In this document: positions 45,146 to 58,225 of the stretch, piece after piece
Layout: each line of letters opens with the position of its first letter
How positions within the stretch are numbered: the stretch's first letter is position 1
Assembly (NCBI GenBank): GCA_903813345.2
Contig: CAIIXF020000569.1
Coordinates: forward strand, 1-62,000
Direction: 5' to 3'
From: Owenia fusiformis
Taxonomy: Eukaryota > Annelida > Polychaeta > Sabellida > Oweniidae
Length of the DNA stretch: 62,000 nucleotides
The notes under the pieces: generated by a model
Database searches by the model: none
What the model saw: the letters and a program-made list of their open reading frames with translations, nothing else
What the model was told of the DNA's origin: nothing
Made by a program: the position numbers and the translations under genes

Positions 45146-46707
45146 TCTTTCTTTCCGCGTTTTCTCAGCAACTAGAGGGACTTTCTGAAATCTGCTTACA
45201 TAGTTAAAAAGGTAATGAGACCTAGTTTCCCGGAAATTAGGTCAAATTTTTATCTAGGTCAAAGGTCAAAATCTAGGTCAAATTATCATTTTGTGAATTA
45301 TCTTTGTCATTTTTCAATATTTTTTCAAAAATTTTTTTTTAACGTGTAGCCAAGAAAAAGACGATTCGACAGTGAGTTATCAGTTTTTTGATTACTTCTA
45401 CCGATTTTGAGATATTGCGTCCGGAAGGTAGGTCAAACGAAAAAGTTCTCCAAATTCAACGTATGAGTCATGAAATAAGTGTAAAATTTCCTCAGGAATC
45501 CAAATCTGCAAACCAAATTTTGATCTGACTTCCGGTTCGGAAGCTATAGCGTTTTGAAATCGCTAAATTTGGTGCCCATGTTAAGCCAATGGGAAAAAAG
45601 ACTTTTTCGAAGTGTAAAATACAAGATATAGACTGAGCACAGCTTAACATAATGAATGCCTATAAAAGAAGGGGACCTCAAAAGCTACCTAGCTTCAAAA
45701 TTTGGACACCAAAATGCCTAGGTCAAAATCTAGGTCAAATTCATAGTTTTTCCTTATTTTTACGATTCTGACACTACACTTTAATAATTTGCTTCAAAAT
45801 TTTGTATACAGGTAGCAAAGAGTGTACTAATAGTGTTAGCCTTTTGCCGTCAGAAAGTATTTTGACCCACTTTTGAGATATGGTGTCCGAAAAGTAGGTC
45901 AAAATAAAAATTTCTCATAATTTAACATATGAGCTATGAGTTAAGGGTAGAGTTTTCTCAGGAATCCGAATCTGCAAACCAAATTTCAATCCGACTTTTC
46001 GTTGGGAAGTTATGGCGTTTTGAAAGCTCAAAAATCGCTAATTTTGGTGCCCCATGTTATGTCAATGAGAAAAAAGATTTTTTTGAAGTGTAAAATACCA
46101 GATAAGGACTGAGTACAGCTTAAGATTCTGAAATTCTATAAAAGAAGGGGACCTGGAAGGCTATCTAGCTTTAAAATTTGGACACCAAAATCCCTAGGTC
46201 AAAATCTAGGTCAAATACATAGTTTTTCCTTATTTTTGCGATTCTGGCACTACACTTTTAGGATTTGCTTCAAAATTTTGTATACAGGTAGCAAAGAGTG
46301 GGCTAATAGTGTTAGCCTTTTGCCGTCAGAGAGTATTTTGACCCACTTTTGAGATATGGTGTCCGAAAAGTAGGTCAAAATAAAAATTCTCCAAATTTTA
46401 CATATGAGTTATGAATTAAGGGTAGAATTTTCTCAGGAGTCCGAATCTTTAAACCAAATTTCAATCTAACTTCTGGTTAGATAGTTATAGCGGTTTGAAG
46501 TCTCGAAAAGTCGATATGATGATATCCCCATGTTAAGCCAATGGAGTCGAAGATAAAAAATTGAGAGTTGTCTAAATGTCTAAATTCTAGCTGACTCGAT
46601 CAGCTTATTCTGGATGACTCAGCTTACAAGTATTCTGGATGACTCAGCTTAAAAAAAAGTATTAAATCTGGAGTCTTAAATTGAACTTGTTCAATTTACA
46701 TGTCTAG
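44979..46707 (+). mobile_element. Array unit 17, subfamily B, near-identical to unit 4
   Basis: Begins at the satellite's right edge: the last monomer's CCTATTA joins TTAGACTCC of the first head hairpin. Three head hairpins precede a TTTCCGCG head and a body matching unit 4 (6390-7954) throughout, with only scattered differences. There are two modules (near 45838 and 46314) and a B-type end, CTAG 46704-46707. The similarity to unit 4 ends at CTAG, because the following units differ. Confidence 0.65.
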
Positions 46708-46775
46708 TTATTATTATTAGACTCCAGATTGAAAATCTGGAGTCTATTGCTTTTGCCAGTTTTCTTATTATTATT
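46708..46775 (+). repeat. Head-hairpin module, one copy (unit 18)
   Basis: A 13-bp stem at 46718-46746 with the TTGCTTTTGCCAG tail, followed by a run of TTATTATT. Confidence 0.7.
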
Positions 46776-48487
46776 ATTATTATTCTTTCTTTGCCAGTTT
46801 TCTCAGCAACTAGAAGGACTTACTAAAATCTGCTAACATAGTCAGCTGGGTAATGAGACCTAGTTTCTGGGAAATTAGGTCAAATGTTTATCTAGGTCAA
46901 AGGTCAAGAACTAGGTCAAATCGTGTGTTTTCACTATTTTACAAGTTTTCTCAGTCGTCCTTCGATATTTTTGCTCCGGGTTTTTTTCATCATGTTCCTT
47001 AGAAAAAAAGCTAATTCCGAAAGGCAAATCGTTTTTTGATTACTCTTACCGATTTTGAGATATGGCGTCCAAAAAGTAGGTCAGAACATAAAAAGTTCTC
47101 CAAAGTCAACGTGTGAGTTATCAAATAAGTGTAAAATCATCTCAGGAATCCGAATCTGCAAACAAAATTTCGATCCGACTTCCGGTTCGGAAGTTATTGC
47201 GTTTTGAAATCTCAAAAATCGCTAAATTTGGTGCCTATGTTAAGTCAATGGGAAAAAAGACTTTTTCGAAGTGTAAAATACAAGATGTAGACTGAGAACA
47301 GCTTAACATAATGAATGCTTATAAAACAAGGGGACCTCAAAAGCTACATAGCTTCAAAATTTGGACACCAAAATGCCTAGGTCAAAATCTAGGTCAAATT
47401 CATAGTTTTTCCTTATTTTTACGATTCTGACACTACACTTTAATAATTTGCTTCAAAATTTTGTATACAGGTAGCAAAGAGTGTGCTCATAGTGTTAGCC
47501 TTTTGCCGTCAGAAAGTATTTTTACCCACTTTTGAGATATGGTGTCCGTAAAGTAGGTCAAAATAAAAATTTCTCATAATTTAACTTATGAGTTAGGAAT
47601 TAAGGGTAGAATTTTCTCAGGAATCCGAATCTGCAAACCAAATTTTGATCTGACTACTGGTTCGGAAGTTATGGCGTGTCCAAAAAGTAGGTCAAAATAA
47701 AAAAAATCCAAATTTAACGTATGAGTTATGAATTAGGGGTAGAATTTTTTCAGGAATCCGAATCTGCAAACTAAATTTCGATCCGACTTCCGGTTCGAAA
47801 GTTATGGCATTTTGAAAGCTCAAAAATCGCTAAAATTGGTGCCCCACGTTATGGCAATGGGAAAAAAGATTTTTTTTGAAGTGTAAATTACGAGATATAG
47901 ACTAAGTACAGCTTCAAATAATGAAAGCCTATAAAAGAAACGGACCTCAAAAGCTATCTAGCTTCAAAATTTGGACACCAAAATGCCTAGGTCAAAATCT
48001 AGGTAAAATTTATAGTTTTAACTTATTTTTTAGATTCTGACGCTACACTCTAATTATTTGCTTCAAAATTTTGTATACAGGTAGCAAAGAGTGAGTTAAT
48101 AGTGTTAGCCTTTTGCCGTCAGAAAGTATTTTGACCAACTTTTGAGATATGGTGTCCGAAAAGTAGGTCAAAATAAAAAGTTCTCAAAATTTAAAGTATG
48201 AGTAATGAATTAAGGGTAGAATTTCCTCAGGAATCCGAATCTTTAATCCAAATTTCAATCCAACTTCTGGTTAGATAGTTATATCGGTTTGAAGTCTCGA
48301 AAAGTCGATCTGATGATATCTCCATGTTAAGCCAATGGAGTCGAAGATAACATTCTTAAGAGTCGTCTAAATGTCTATATTCTAGCTGACTCAGCTTATT
48401 CTGGATGACTCAGCTTACAAGTTTTCTGGATGACTCAGCTTTAAAATCTGGAGTCTTAAATTGAACCTGTTCAATTTACATGTCTAG
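46708..48487 (+). mobile_element. Array unit 18, subfamily B
   Basis: One head hairpin (46718-46746), then a CTTTGCCAGTTTTCTCAGCAACTAGAAGG head shared with unit 19. Two internal modules (near 47499 and 48106) and an extra solo submodule at about 47678-47810. No CCTAT tract. The terminal hairpin carries one changed base (TTGAACCTGTTCAA). CTAG is at 48484-48487. Confidence 0.6.
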
Positions 48488-50203
48488 TTATTATTCTTTC
48501 TTTGCCAGTTTTCTCAGCAACTAGAAGGACTTACTAAAATCTGCTAACATAGTCAGCTGGGTAATGAGACCTAGTTTCTGGGAAATTAGGTCAAATGTTT
48601 ATCTAGGTCAAAGGTCAAGAACTAGGTCAAATCGTGTGTTTTCACTATTTTACAAGTTTTCTCAGTCGTCCTTCGGTATTTTTGCTCCGGGTTTTTTTCA
48701 TCATGTTCCTTAGAAAAAAAGCTAATTCCGTAAGGCAAATCGTTTTTTGATTACTCTTACCGATTTTGAGATATGGCGTCCAAAAAGTAGGTCAGAACAT
48801 AAAAAGTTCTCCAAAGTCAACGTGTGAGTTATCAAATAAGTGTAGAATCATCTCAGGAATCCGAATCTGCAAACAAAGATTTGATCCGACATCCCGTTCG
48901 GAAGTTATAGCCTTTTGAAATCTCAAAAATCGGTAAATTTGGTGCCTATGTTAAGTCAATGGGAAAAAAGACTTTTTCGAAGTGTAAAATACAAGATGTA
49001 GACTGAGTACAGCTTAACATAATGAATGCTTATAAAACAAGGGGACCTCAAAAGCTACATAGCTTCAAAATTTGGACACCAAAATGCCTAGGTCAAAATC
49101 TAGGTCAAATTCATAGTTTTTCCTTATTTTTACGATTCTGACACTACACTTTAATAATTTGCTTCAAAATTTTGTATACAGGTAGCAAAGAGTGTGCTCA
49201 TAGTGTTAGCCTTTTGCCGTCAGAAAGTATTTTTACCCACTTTTGAGATATGGTGTCCGTAAAGTAGGTCAAAATAAAAAGTTCTCCAGATCCAACGTAT
49301 GAGTTATGAATTAAGGGTAGAATTTTCTCAGGAATCCGAATCTGCAAACTAAATTTCGATCCGACTTCCGGTTCGGAAGTTATGACGTGTCCAAAAAGTA
49401 GGTCAAAATAAAAAATTTCCAAATTTAACGTATGAGTTATGAATTAGGGGTAAAATTTTGTCAGGAATCTGAATCTGCAAATTAAATTTCGATCCGACTT
49501 CCGGTTCGAAAGTTATGGCGTTTTGAAATCTCAAAAGTCGCTAAATTTGGTGCCCCATGTTATGTCAATGAGAAAAAGGATTTTTTGAAGTGTAAAATAC
49601 CAGATATAGACTGAGTACAGCTTAATATTCTGAAAGCCTATAAAAGGAGGGGACCTCGTAGGCTATCTAGCTTTAAAATTTGGACGCAAAAATGCCTTGG
49701 TCAAAATCTAGGTCAAATTCATAGTTTTTCCTTATTTTTGCGATTCTGACATTACACTTTAAGGATTTGCTTAAAAATTTTGTATACAGGTAGCAAAGAG
49801 TGTGCTTATAGTGTTAGCCTTCTGCCGTCAGAAAGTTTTTTGACCCACTTTTGAGATATGGTGTCCGAAATGTAGGTCAAAATAAAAAATTCTCCAAATT
49901 TAATGTATGAGTTATGAATTAAGGGTAGAATTTTCTCAGGAATCAGAATCTTTAAATCAAATTTCGAACTTACTTCTGGTTAGATAGGTATAGCGGTTTG
50001 AAGTCTCGAAAAGTCGATATGATGATATCCCCATGTTAAGCTAATAGAGTCGAAGATAGCCTTCTTAAAAGTTGTCTAAATGTCTATATTCTAGCTGACT
50101 CAACTTATTTTGAATGACTCAGCTTACAAGTTCTGGATGACTCAGCTTAAACAAAGTTTAAATCTGGAGTCTTAAATTGAACTTGTTCAATTTACATGTC
50201 TAG
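48488..50203 (+). mobile_element. Array unit 19, subfamily B
   Basis: No head hairpin. The head and first module (48488-49270) are nearly identical to 46780-47560 of unit 18, then the two diverge. The second half (from about 49535) instead matches unit 23 closely. It is therefore a mosaic of at least two lineages. Two modules (near 49207 and 49816); CTAG 50200-50203. Confidence 0.6.
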
Positions 50204-51620
50204 TTATTATTATTATTCCGAGCAAGTTTTCTCAATAACCGTAAGGTTTTCAGTAAAGTCAGTCATTTGGTCAATTTAGGTCCAGAATCTAGTTCCTCGG
50301 AAATTGGGTCAAATTTTTATCTAGGTCAAAGGTCGAGAACTAGGTCAAATCCAGTACTTTGTCACTTTTTTCGATTTTCTCGGTTGTCCTTCAATATTTT
50401 CGATCCGGGTTTTTTTCATTGTGTTCCTTATAAAAAAGTAGGAAACCTATGGTCGATTTAGTTTTTTGATATCTCAAACCGATTTCGAGATATCAGTGTC
50501 CGAAAACGAGGTCCAAAAGAAAGTTCTCCGAATCAAATGTCCAGGATATTAGTCTTATAGGAAATTTTCTCAGGATTCCGAATCTGAAAACGAAATTTGG
50601 ATCTGACTTCCAGTTCGGAAGTTATGGCGTTTTGAAAACTCAAAAATCGCTAAATTTGGTGCCCATGTTAAGTCAATGGGAAAAAATATTTTTTTGAAGT
50701 AAAAAATACGGAATATAGACTGAGTTCAGCTTCATATAATTAAAGCCTTTAAAAGAAGGGGACCTCAAAAGCCATCTAGCTTCACAATTTGGACACCGAA
50801 ATGCCTAGGTCAAAATCTAGGTCAAATTCATAGGTTTTCCTTATTTTTTCGATTCTGACACTACACTTTCATTATATTCTTCGAAATTGTGTATACATGT
50901 AGCCAAGAATATGCTCATAGTGTTAGCCTTTTGCCGTCAGAAAGTATTTTGACCCACTTTTGAGATATGGTGTCCGAAAAGTAGGTCAAAATAAAAAGTT
51001 CTCCAAATTGAATATATGAGTTATGAATTAAGGGTAGAATTTTGTCAGGAATCCGAATCTGCAAACCAAATTTTGATCCGATTTCCGGTTCGGAAGTAAT
51101 GGCGTGTCCGGAAAGTAGGTCAAAATAAAAAATCTCCAAATTTAACGTATGAGTTATGAATTAGGGGTAGAATTTCGTCAGGAATCCGAATCTGCAAATC
51201 AAATTTCGATCCCACTTCTGGTTCGGAAGTGATAGCGTTTTGAAATTTCGAGAAAAATCGATCTGATGGTATCCTGATAGAAAGTCAAGAGTAGAGAAGA
51301 AAATATTGAAAAATTCATCCATCCTCCTATCTCATCCTACCCTATCCTTCCTATCTATCCTTCCTTCATATCTTTTCCTTCCTATCCTTCCTATCCTATC
51401 CTATCCTATCCTTTCTTCCTATTCTATTCTATCCTATCCTTCTTTCTTATTCTATCCTATCGTTCTTTCCTATTCTATCCTACCTTCCTATTTTATTTAT
51501 CCATCTCTTTCTAGATGACTCAGCTTATTCTGGATGACTCGGCTTATTCTGGATGACTCGGCTAAAAAAAGTCTAGATCTGGAGTCTGAAATTGAACTTT
51601 GTTCAATTTCCAAAATCTAG
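50204..51620 (+). mobile_element. Array unit 20, subfamily A, copy of unit 11
   Basis: No head hairpin; TTATTATTATTATTCC leads into GAGCAAG. The body equals unit 11 at a constant 31,719-bp offset up to CTAG (51617-51620). One module, one solo submodule, CCTAT tract at about 51315-51508. The DR1 equivalent ends in AGGTCG. It is bordered by a B-type unit on the left and a 15/16-like unit on the right, unlike unit 11. Confidence 0.65.
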
Positions 51621-51745
51621 TTATTAGACTCCAGATGAAATCTGGAGTCTATTGTTTTCGTCAGTTTTCTTATTATTCTTTTTCTTCTTATTCTTATTAG
51701 ACTCCAGATGTCAATCTGGAGTCTATTGTTTTTGTCAGTATTCTT
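51621..51745 (+). repeat. Head-hairpin modules, two copies (unit 21)
   Basis: Inverted repeats at 51625-51651 (12-bp stem, loop GAA) and 51698-51725 (12-bp stem, loop GTCA), separated by a TTATT/TTC tract. Confidence 0.7.
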
Positions 51746-53160
51746 ATTATTATTATTCTGTAACCGTTTTTTCAATAACTATAAGGTATCCAGTAAAGAC
51801 CATTATACAGTTCATTTAGGTTCAGTATCTATTTGGTGGGAAATTGGGTCAATTTTTTATCTAGGTCAAAGGTCAAGAACTAGGTCAAATTCAGTACTTT
51901 GTCACATTTTTCGATTTTCTCGGTCGTCCTTCAATATTTTTGATTCGGGTTTTTTTCATTGTGTTCCTCATAAAAAAGAAGGAAACCTAGGGTCGATTTA
52001 GTTTTTTGATATCTCAAGCCGATTTCGAGATATCAGTGTCCGAAAACGAGGTCCAAAAATCAAGTTCTTCGAATCCAATGTCCAGGATATAAGTCTTATA
52101 GGAAATTTTCTCAGGATTCCGAATCTGAAAACCAAATTCGAATCCGACTTCCGGTTCGGAAGTTATGGCGTCTTGAAAGCTCAAAAATCGCTAAATTTGG
52201 TGCCCATGTTAAGTCAATGGGAAAAATGATTTTTTTGAAGTGAAAAATACGAAATATAGACTGAGTTAAGCTTAATTTAATAAAAGCTTTTAAAAGAAGG
52301 GGGCCTAAAAAGCCATCTAGCTTCAAAATTTGGACACCAAAATGCCTAGGTCAAAATCTAGGTCAAATTCAAAGGTTTTCCTTATTTTTGCGATTCTGAC
52401 ACTACACCTCAATAATATTCTTTGAAATTGTGTATACATGTAGCTAAGAGTGTGCTAATAGTGTTAGCCTTTTGCCGTCAGAAAGTATTTTGACCCACTT
52501 TTGAGATATGGTGTCCGAAATGTAGGTCAAAATAAAAAGTTCTCCAAATTTGACGTTTAAGTTATGAATTAAGTGACAAATTTTCTCAGAAATCCGAATC
52601 TGCAAACCAAATTTCAATCCGACTTCCGGTTCCGAAGTTATGGCGTGTCCGAAAAGTAGGTCAAAATAAAAATTCGCCAGATTTAACGTATGAGTTATGA
52701 ATTAGGGGTAGAATTTTGTCAGGAATCCGAATCTTTAAACCAAATTTCGATCCGACTTCCGGTTCGGAAGCTATGGCGTTTTGAAATTTCGGAAAATCTA
52801 TCTGATGGTATCCTGATAGAGAGTCAAAAGTAGAGAAGAAAATATTGAAAAATTCATCCATCCTTCCTATCTGATCCTATCCTATCCTTCCTATCTATCC
52901 TTCCTTCGTATCCTTTCCTTCCTATCCTTCCTATCCTCTCCTATCATATCCTTTCTTCCTATTCTGTTCTATCCTTCTTTCTTATTCTATCCTATCGTTC
53001 CTTCCCATTCTATCCTATCCTACCTTCCTATTTTATCCATCCATCTTATTCTGGATGACTCAGCTTATTCTGGATGACTCGGCTTATTTTAGATGACTGG
53101 GCTTAAAAAAATCTAGATCTGGAGTCTGAAATTGAACTTCGTTCAATTTCCAAAGTCTAG
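51621..53160 (+). mobile_element. Array unit 21, subfamily A, relative of units 15 and 16
   Basis: Two head hairpins and the CTGTAACCGTTTTTTCAATAAC head. One module (near 52466) plus a solo submodule that units 15 and 16 lack (about 52647-52780). The CCTAT tract is at about 52855-53045. The GGATGACT repeats are intact apart from a final ATGACTGGGC. CTAG is at 53157-53160. Confidence 0.6.
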
Positions 53161-54575
53161 TTATTATTATTATTCCGAGCAAGTTTTCTCAATAACCGTA
53201 AGGTTTTCAGTAAAGTCAGTCATTTGGTCAATTTAGGTCCAGAATCTAGTTCCTCGGAAATTGGGTCAAATTTTTATCTAGGTCAAAGGTCGAGAACTAG
53301 GTCAAATCCAGTACTTTGTCACTTTTTTCGATTTTCTCGGTTGTCCTTCAATATTTTCGATCCGGGTTTTTTTCATTGTGTTCCTTATAAAAAAGTAGGA
53401 AACCTAGGGTCGATTTAGTTTTTTGATATCTCAAACTGATTTCGAGATATCAGTGTCCGAAAACGAGGTCCAAAAGAAAGTTCTTCGAATCAAATGTCCA
53501 GGATATTAGTCTTATAGGAAATTTTCTCAGGATTCTGAATCTGAAAACGAAATTTGGATCTGACTTCCAGTTCGGAAGTTATGGCGTTTTGAAAACTCAA
53601 AAATCGCTAAATTTGGTGCCCATGTTAAGTCAATGGGAAAAAATATTTTTTTGAAGTAAAAAATACGGAATATAGACTGAGTTCAGCTTCATATAATTAA
53701 AGCCTTTAAAAGAAGGGGACCTCAAAAGCCATCTAGCTTCACAATTTGGACACCGAAATGCCTAGGTCAAAATCTAGGTCAAATTCATAGGTTTTCCTTA
53801 TTTTTTCGATTCTGACACTACACTTTCATTATATTCTTCGAAATTGTGTATACATGTAGCCAAGAATATGCTCATAGTGTTAGCCTTTTGCCGTCAGAAA
53901 GTATTTTGACCCACTTTTGAGATGGTGTCCGAAAAGTAGGTCAAAATAAAAAGTTCTCCAAATTGAATATATGAGTTATGAATTAAGGGGAGAATTTTGT
54001 CAGGAATCCGAATCTGCAAACCAAATTTTGATCCGATTTCCGGTTCGGAAGTTATGGCGTGTCCGGAAAGTAGGTCAAAATATAAAATCTCCAAATTTAA
54101 CGTATGAGTTATGAATTAGGGGTAGAATTTCGTCAGGAATCCGAATCTGCAAACCAAATTTCGATCCGACTTCCGGTTCGGAAGTGATAGCGTTTTGAAA
54201 TTTCGAGAAAAATCGATCTGATGGTATCCTGATAGAAAGTCAAGAGTAGAGAAGAAAATATTGAAAAATTCATCCATCCTCCTATCTCATCCTACCCTAT
54301 CCTTCCTATCTATCCTTCCTTCATATCTTTTCCTTCCTATCCTTCCTATCCTATCCTATCCTATCCTTTCTTCCTATTCTATTCTATCCTATCCTTCTTT
54401 CTTATTCTATCCTATCGTTCTTTCCTATTCTATCCTACCTTCCTATTTTATTTATCCATCTCTTTCTAGATGACTCAGCTTATTCTGGATGACTCGGCTT
54501 ATTCTGGATGACTCGGCTAAAAAAAGTCTAGATCTGGAGTCTGAAATTGAACTTCGTTCAATTTCCAAAATCTAG
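53161..54575 (+). mobile_element. Array unit 22, subfamily A, third copy of the unit 11/20 type
   Basis: No head hairpin. It matches unit 20 at an offset of about 2,957 bp, with a few substitutions and a 2-bp deletion near 53923 (GAGATGG for GAGATATGG). One module, one solo submodule, CCTAT tract at about 54270-54468. CTAG is at 54572-54575. Confidence 0.65.
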
Positions 54576-56292
54576 TTATTTTTCTTTCTTTTTTCTTCCT
54601 CCTCACCAAATTTCTCGTCAACTATAACAGCTTACTTAATCCAACTTACATGGTTAACTAAAGACTGAAACCGGCTTTCTAGGAAATTAGGTCAAATTTT
54701 TATCTAGGTCAAAGGTCAAGAACTAGGTCAAATCTTACATTTTCAACATTCTTCATCATATCTTCGTCAATACTCTTCGTATCGCCTTCATCTTTTTTTC
54801 ATCGTGTAGCTTAGAAAAAGGCGAATCAAAGATATGACATCAGAATTTTGATTACTCTTACCGATTTTGAGATATGGCGTCCGAAATGTAGGTCACGCCT
54901 AAACATGCTCCAAATCGAATGTGTGAGCTATGAAAAAGATGTAGAATTTTCTCAGGAATCCAAATCTGCAAACCAAATTTAGATCAGACTTCTATTTCGG
55001 AAGTTATGGCGTTTTGAAAGCTCAAAAATCGCTAAATTTGGTGCCTATGTTAAGTCAATGGGATAAAAGACTTTTTCGAAGTGTAAAATACAGGATATAG
55101 ACTGAGTACAGCTTAACATAATGAATGGTTATAAAAGAAGGGGACCTCAAAAGCTACATAGCTTCAAAATTTGGACACCAAAATGCCTAGGTCAAAATCT
55201 AGGTCAAATTCATAGTTTTTCCTTATTTTTACGATTCTGACACTACACTTTAATAATTTGCTTCAAAATTTTGTATACAGGTAGCAAAGAGTGTGCTAAT
55301 AGTGTAAGCCTTTTGCCGTCAGAAAGTATTTTGACCCACTTTTGAGATATGGTGTCCGAAAAGTAGGTCAAAATAACAAGTTCTCCAGATTCAACGTATG
55401 AGTTATGAATTAGAGGTAGAATTTTCTCAGGAATCCGAATCTGCAAACCAAATTTCAATCCGACTTCAGTTTCGGAACTTATGGCGTGTCCAAAAAGTAG
55501 GTCAAAATAAAAAAATTCCAAATTTAACGTATGGGTTATAAATTAGGGGTAGAATTTTGTCAGGAATCCGAATCTGCAAATCAAATTTCGATCCGACTTC
55601 CGGTTCGAAAGTTATGGCGTTTTGAAAGCTAAATTTGGTGCCCCATATTATGTCAATGAGAAAAAGGATTTTTTGAAGTGTAAAATACCAGACATAGACT
55701 GAGTACAGCTTAATATTCTGAAAGCCTATAAAAGGAGGGGACCTCGAAGGCTATCTAGCTTTAAAATTTGGACGCAAAAATGCCTTGGTCAAAATCTAGG
55801 TCAAATTCATAGTTTTTCCTTATTTTTGCTATTCTGACATTACACTTTAAGGATTTGCTTCAAAATTTTGTATACAGGTAGCAAAGAGTGTGCTTATAGT
55901 GTTAGCCTTCTACCGTCAGAAAGTTTTTTGACCCACTTTTGAGATATGGTGTCCGAAATGTAGGTCAAAATAAAAAATTCTCCAAATTTAACGTATGAGT
56001 TATGAATTAAGGGTAGAATTTTCTCAGGAATCAGAATCTTTAAACCAAATTTCGATCTAACTTCTGGTTAGATAGTTATAGCGGTTTGAAGTCTCGCAAA
56101 GTCGATATGATGATATCCCCATGTTAAGCTAATAGAGTCGAAGATAGCCTTCTTAAAAGTTGTCTAAATGTCTATATTCTAGCTGACTCAGCTTATTCTG
56201 AATGACTCAGCTTACAAGTTCTGGATGACTCAGCTTAAACAAAGTTTGAAATCTGGAGTCTTAAATTGAACTTGTTCAATTTACATGTCTAG
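54576..56292 (+). mobile_element. Array unit 23, subfamily B with divergent head
   Basis: No head hairpin. The head TTCCTCCTCACCAAATTTCTCGTCAACTATAAC is the closest in the window to the satellite monomer's head (TCCTCCTCACACACGTTCTCACCAACGAGAG). Two modules (near 55308 and 55905) with a solo submodule between them. The second half resembles unit 19. B-type end, CTAG 56289-56292. Confidence 0.6.
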
Positions 56293-56405
56293 TTATTATT
56301 ATTAGACTCCAGATGAAAATCTGGAGTCTATTGCTTTTGCCAGTTTTCTTTATTAGACTCCAGATTGAAAATCTGGAGTCTATTGTTCTCGTCAGTTTTC
56401 TTATT
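56293..56405 (+). repeat. Head-hairpin modules, two copies (unit 24)
   Basis: Inverted repeats at 56303-56330 (12-bp stem, loop GAAA) and 56354-56382 (13-bp stem, loop GAA). Confidence 0.7.
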
Positions 56406-58159
56406 CTTCTTATTCTTATTATTCTAACCCAGTTTTCTCAATAACCATAAGGTTTTCAGTAAAGTCAGTCATTTGGTCAATTTAGGTCCAGAGTCTAGTT
56501 CCTCGGAAATTGGGTCAAATTTTTATCTAGGACAGAGGTCAAGAACTAGGTCAAATCCAGTACTTTGTCACTTTTTTCGATTTTCTCGGTCGTCTTTCAA
56601 TATTTTCGATCCTGGTTTTTTTCATTGTGTTCCTTATAAAAAAGTAGGAAACCTAGGGTCGATTTAGTTTTTTGATATCTCAAACCGATTTCGAGATATC
56701 AGTGTCCGAAAACGAGGTCCAAAAAAAAATTCTTCGAATCAAATATCCAGGATATTAGTCTTATGGGAAATTTTCTCAGGATTCCGAATCTGAAAACCAA
56801 ATTTGACTCAGACTTCCGGTTAGGAAGTTATGGCGTTTTGAAAGCTCAAAAATCGCTAGATTTGGTGCCCATGTTAAGTCAATGGGAAAAAAGATTTTTT
56901 TGAAGTGAAAAATACGAAATATAGACTGAGTTCAGCTAAATATAATGAACGCTTTTAAAAGAATGGGACCTCAAAATCCATCTAGCTTTAAAATTTGGAC
57001 ATCAAAATGCCTAGGTCAGAATCTAGGTCAAATTCAAAGTTTTTCCTTATTTTTGCGATTCTGACACTACAGATTATTTATATTCTTCGAAATTTTGTAT
57101 ACATGTAGCTAAGAGTGTGCTAATAATGTTAGCCTTTTGCCGTCAGAAAGTATTTTGCCCCACTTTTGAGATATGGTGTCCGAAATGTAGGTCAAAATAA
57201 AAAATTCTCCAAATTTGACGTTTGAGTTATGAATTAAGTATAGAATTTTATCGGGAATCCGAATCTGCAAACCAAATTTTAATCCGACTTCTGGTTCGGA
57301 AGTTATGACATTTTGAAAGCTCAAAAATCGCTAAATTTGGTCCCCCATGTTATGTCAATGGGAAAAAAGATTTTTTTGAAGTGTAAAATACACGATATAG
57401 ACTAATTACAGCTTAAAATAATGAAAGCCTATGAAAGAAGGGAACCTCGAAGGCTACCTTATTTCAAAATTTGGACACCAAAATCCCTAGGTCAAAATCT
57501 AGGTCAAATTCATAGTTTATCCTTATTTTTGCGATTCTGACACTACACTTTAATTATATTCCTCGAAATTGTGTATACATGTAGCCAAGAGTGTGCTAAT
57601 AGCGTAAGCCTTTTGCCGTCAGTAAGTATTTTGACCCACTTTTGAGATATGGTGTCCGAAAAGTAGGTCAAAATAAAAATGTCTCCAAATTTAACGTTTG
57701 GGTTATGAATTAAGAAAAGAATTTTCCCAGAAAACCAAATCTGCTAACCAAATTTTGATCCGACTTCCGGTTCGGAAGTTATGGCGTTTTGAAATTTCAA
57801 GAAAAATCGATCTGATGGTATCCTGATAGAAAGTCAAGAGTAGAGAAGAAAATATTGAAAAATTCAACCATCCTTCCTTTCTGATCCTATACTTCCCTTC
57901 CTATCTAGCTACCCTTGCTTCGTATCCTCTCCTTCCTATCCTTCCTATTCTATTCTATCCTTCTTTCCTATCGTTCCTTCCTATTCTATCGTATCCTTCC
58001 TTCCCTTTTCATCCATCCATCCATCCATCCATCCATCCATCCATCTTTTTCTGGATGACTAAGCTTAATTTGGATGACTGGGCTTATTCTGGATGACTCG
58101 GCTAAAAAAAGTCTAGATCTGGAGTCTGAAATTGAACTCGTTCAATTTCCAAAATCTAG
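56293..58159 (+). mobile_element. Array unit 24, subfamily A, two modules
   Basis: Two head hairpins. The first AGGTCA after TTTTTATCT is altered to AGGACAGAGGTCA, which disrupts the DR1. Two modules (near 57130 and 57608). From about 56614 onward it is the left copy of a tandem duplication with unit 25. The simple-sequence slot is short and ends in (ATCC)n. CTAG is at 58156-58159. Confidence 0.6.
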
Positions 58160-58225
58160 TTATTATTATTATTAGACTCCAGATTGAAAATCTGGAGTCT
58201 ATTGTTTTCGTCAGTTTTCTTATTA
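58160..58225 (+). repeat. Head-hairpin module, one copy (unit 25)
   Basis: A 13-bp stem at 58173-58201, loop GAA, CGTCAG tail. Confidence 0.7.
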
